From Setaria digitata (Eukaryota; Nematoda; Chromadorea; Rhabditida; Setariidae), in contig RCAB01000089.1 of the NCBI GenBank assembly GCA_003640385.1, positions 1 through 64,000 on the forward strand: a DNA stretch of 64,000 nt. Direction: 5' to 3'. The notes under the pieces were generated by a model. That model saw nothing but the letters and a program-made list of their open reading frames with translations. It was not told where the DNA came from and made no database searches. This document shows positions 63,963 to 64,000 of this stretch, piece after piece (position 1 is the first letter of the stretch; each line of letters begins with the position of its first letter). Made by a program: the position numbers and the translations under genes.

Positions 63963-64000
63963 GTCTGAAATTCTGACGCCTTTTATTTCCGTACTTTGAT

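Noticed and set aside
1..64000. Searched for CRISPR arrays, transposases, reverse transcriptases, rRNA and tRNA genes
   Set aside because: None could be supported by reading. Only simple repeats and homopolymers were found, and a covariance-model scan would be needed to exclude small RNAs.

Overview
The window is nuclear DNA of a nematode, most likely a parasitic clade III (filarial-type) species. It is strongly AT-rich with long poly(A)/poly(T) runs, genes are cut into many short exons by introns of about 90 to 700 bp (a few longer), splice sites are GT...TTTCAG, and the first coding exon is often preceded closely by a TTTCAG acceptor, as expected for spliced-leader trans-splicing. The proteins resemble metazoan and C. 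elegans families. The species cannot be fixed from the sequence alone.

Layout. (1) 1292-7260, plus: a four-domain gelsolin-like protein (GSNL-1 type, 466 aa as modelled). (2) 8689-11642, plus: a tetraspanin. (3) 12843-13868, plus: a small unrecognised two-TM protein. (4) 16337-17178, minus: a 99-aa secreted cysteine-rich peptide with the B-chain and A-chain spacing of the insulin/relaxin family plus extra cysteines. (5) About 17.2-27.9 kb: a gene-poor stretch. (6) 27939-32977, minus: a fatty-acid transport protein / very-long-chain acyl-CoA synthetase (FATP/SLC27; ACS-20/ACS-22 type), 14 exons. (7) 38853-44857, minus: a USP16/USP45-type deubiquitinase with an N-terminal ZnF-UBP. (8) 45401-55022, plus: an AGS-3/LGN/Pins-type protein with TPRs and four GoLoco motifs, divergent from (7) across 543 bp; its 3.3-kb intron holds a possible nested 90-aa gene on the minus strand. 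(9) 57045 to beyond the right edge, plus: an exportin-5-like importin-beta family protein, truncated by the window.

The genes do not form an obvious operon or pathway. The only tight pair is the divergent deubiquitinase/AGS-3 couple. I built exon models by hand by matching GT/AG sites, reading-frame phase and recalled family motifs; for each multi-exon gene the summed coding length is a multiple of three (exportin-5 is open at the right end). No database search was run. The points most worth following are the insulin-like peptide, exportin-5 in a nematode, the nested gene, and three splice-junction oddities: an AT in place of GT at an otherwise perfect donor, a GC-AG intron, and an intron flanked by a 10-bp direct repeat.
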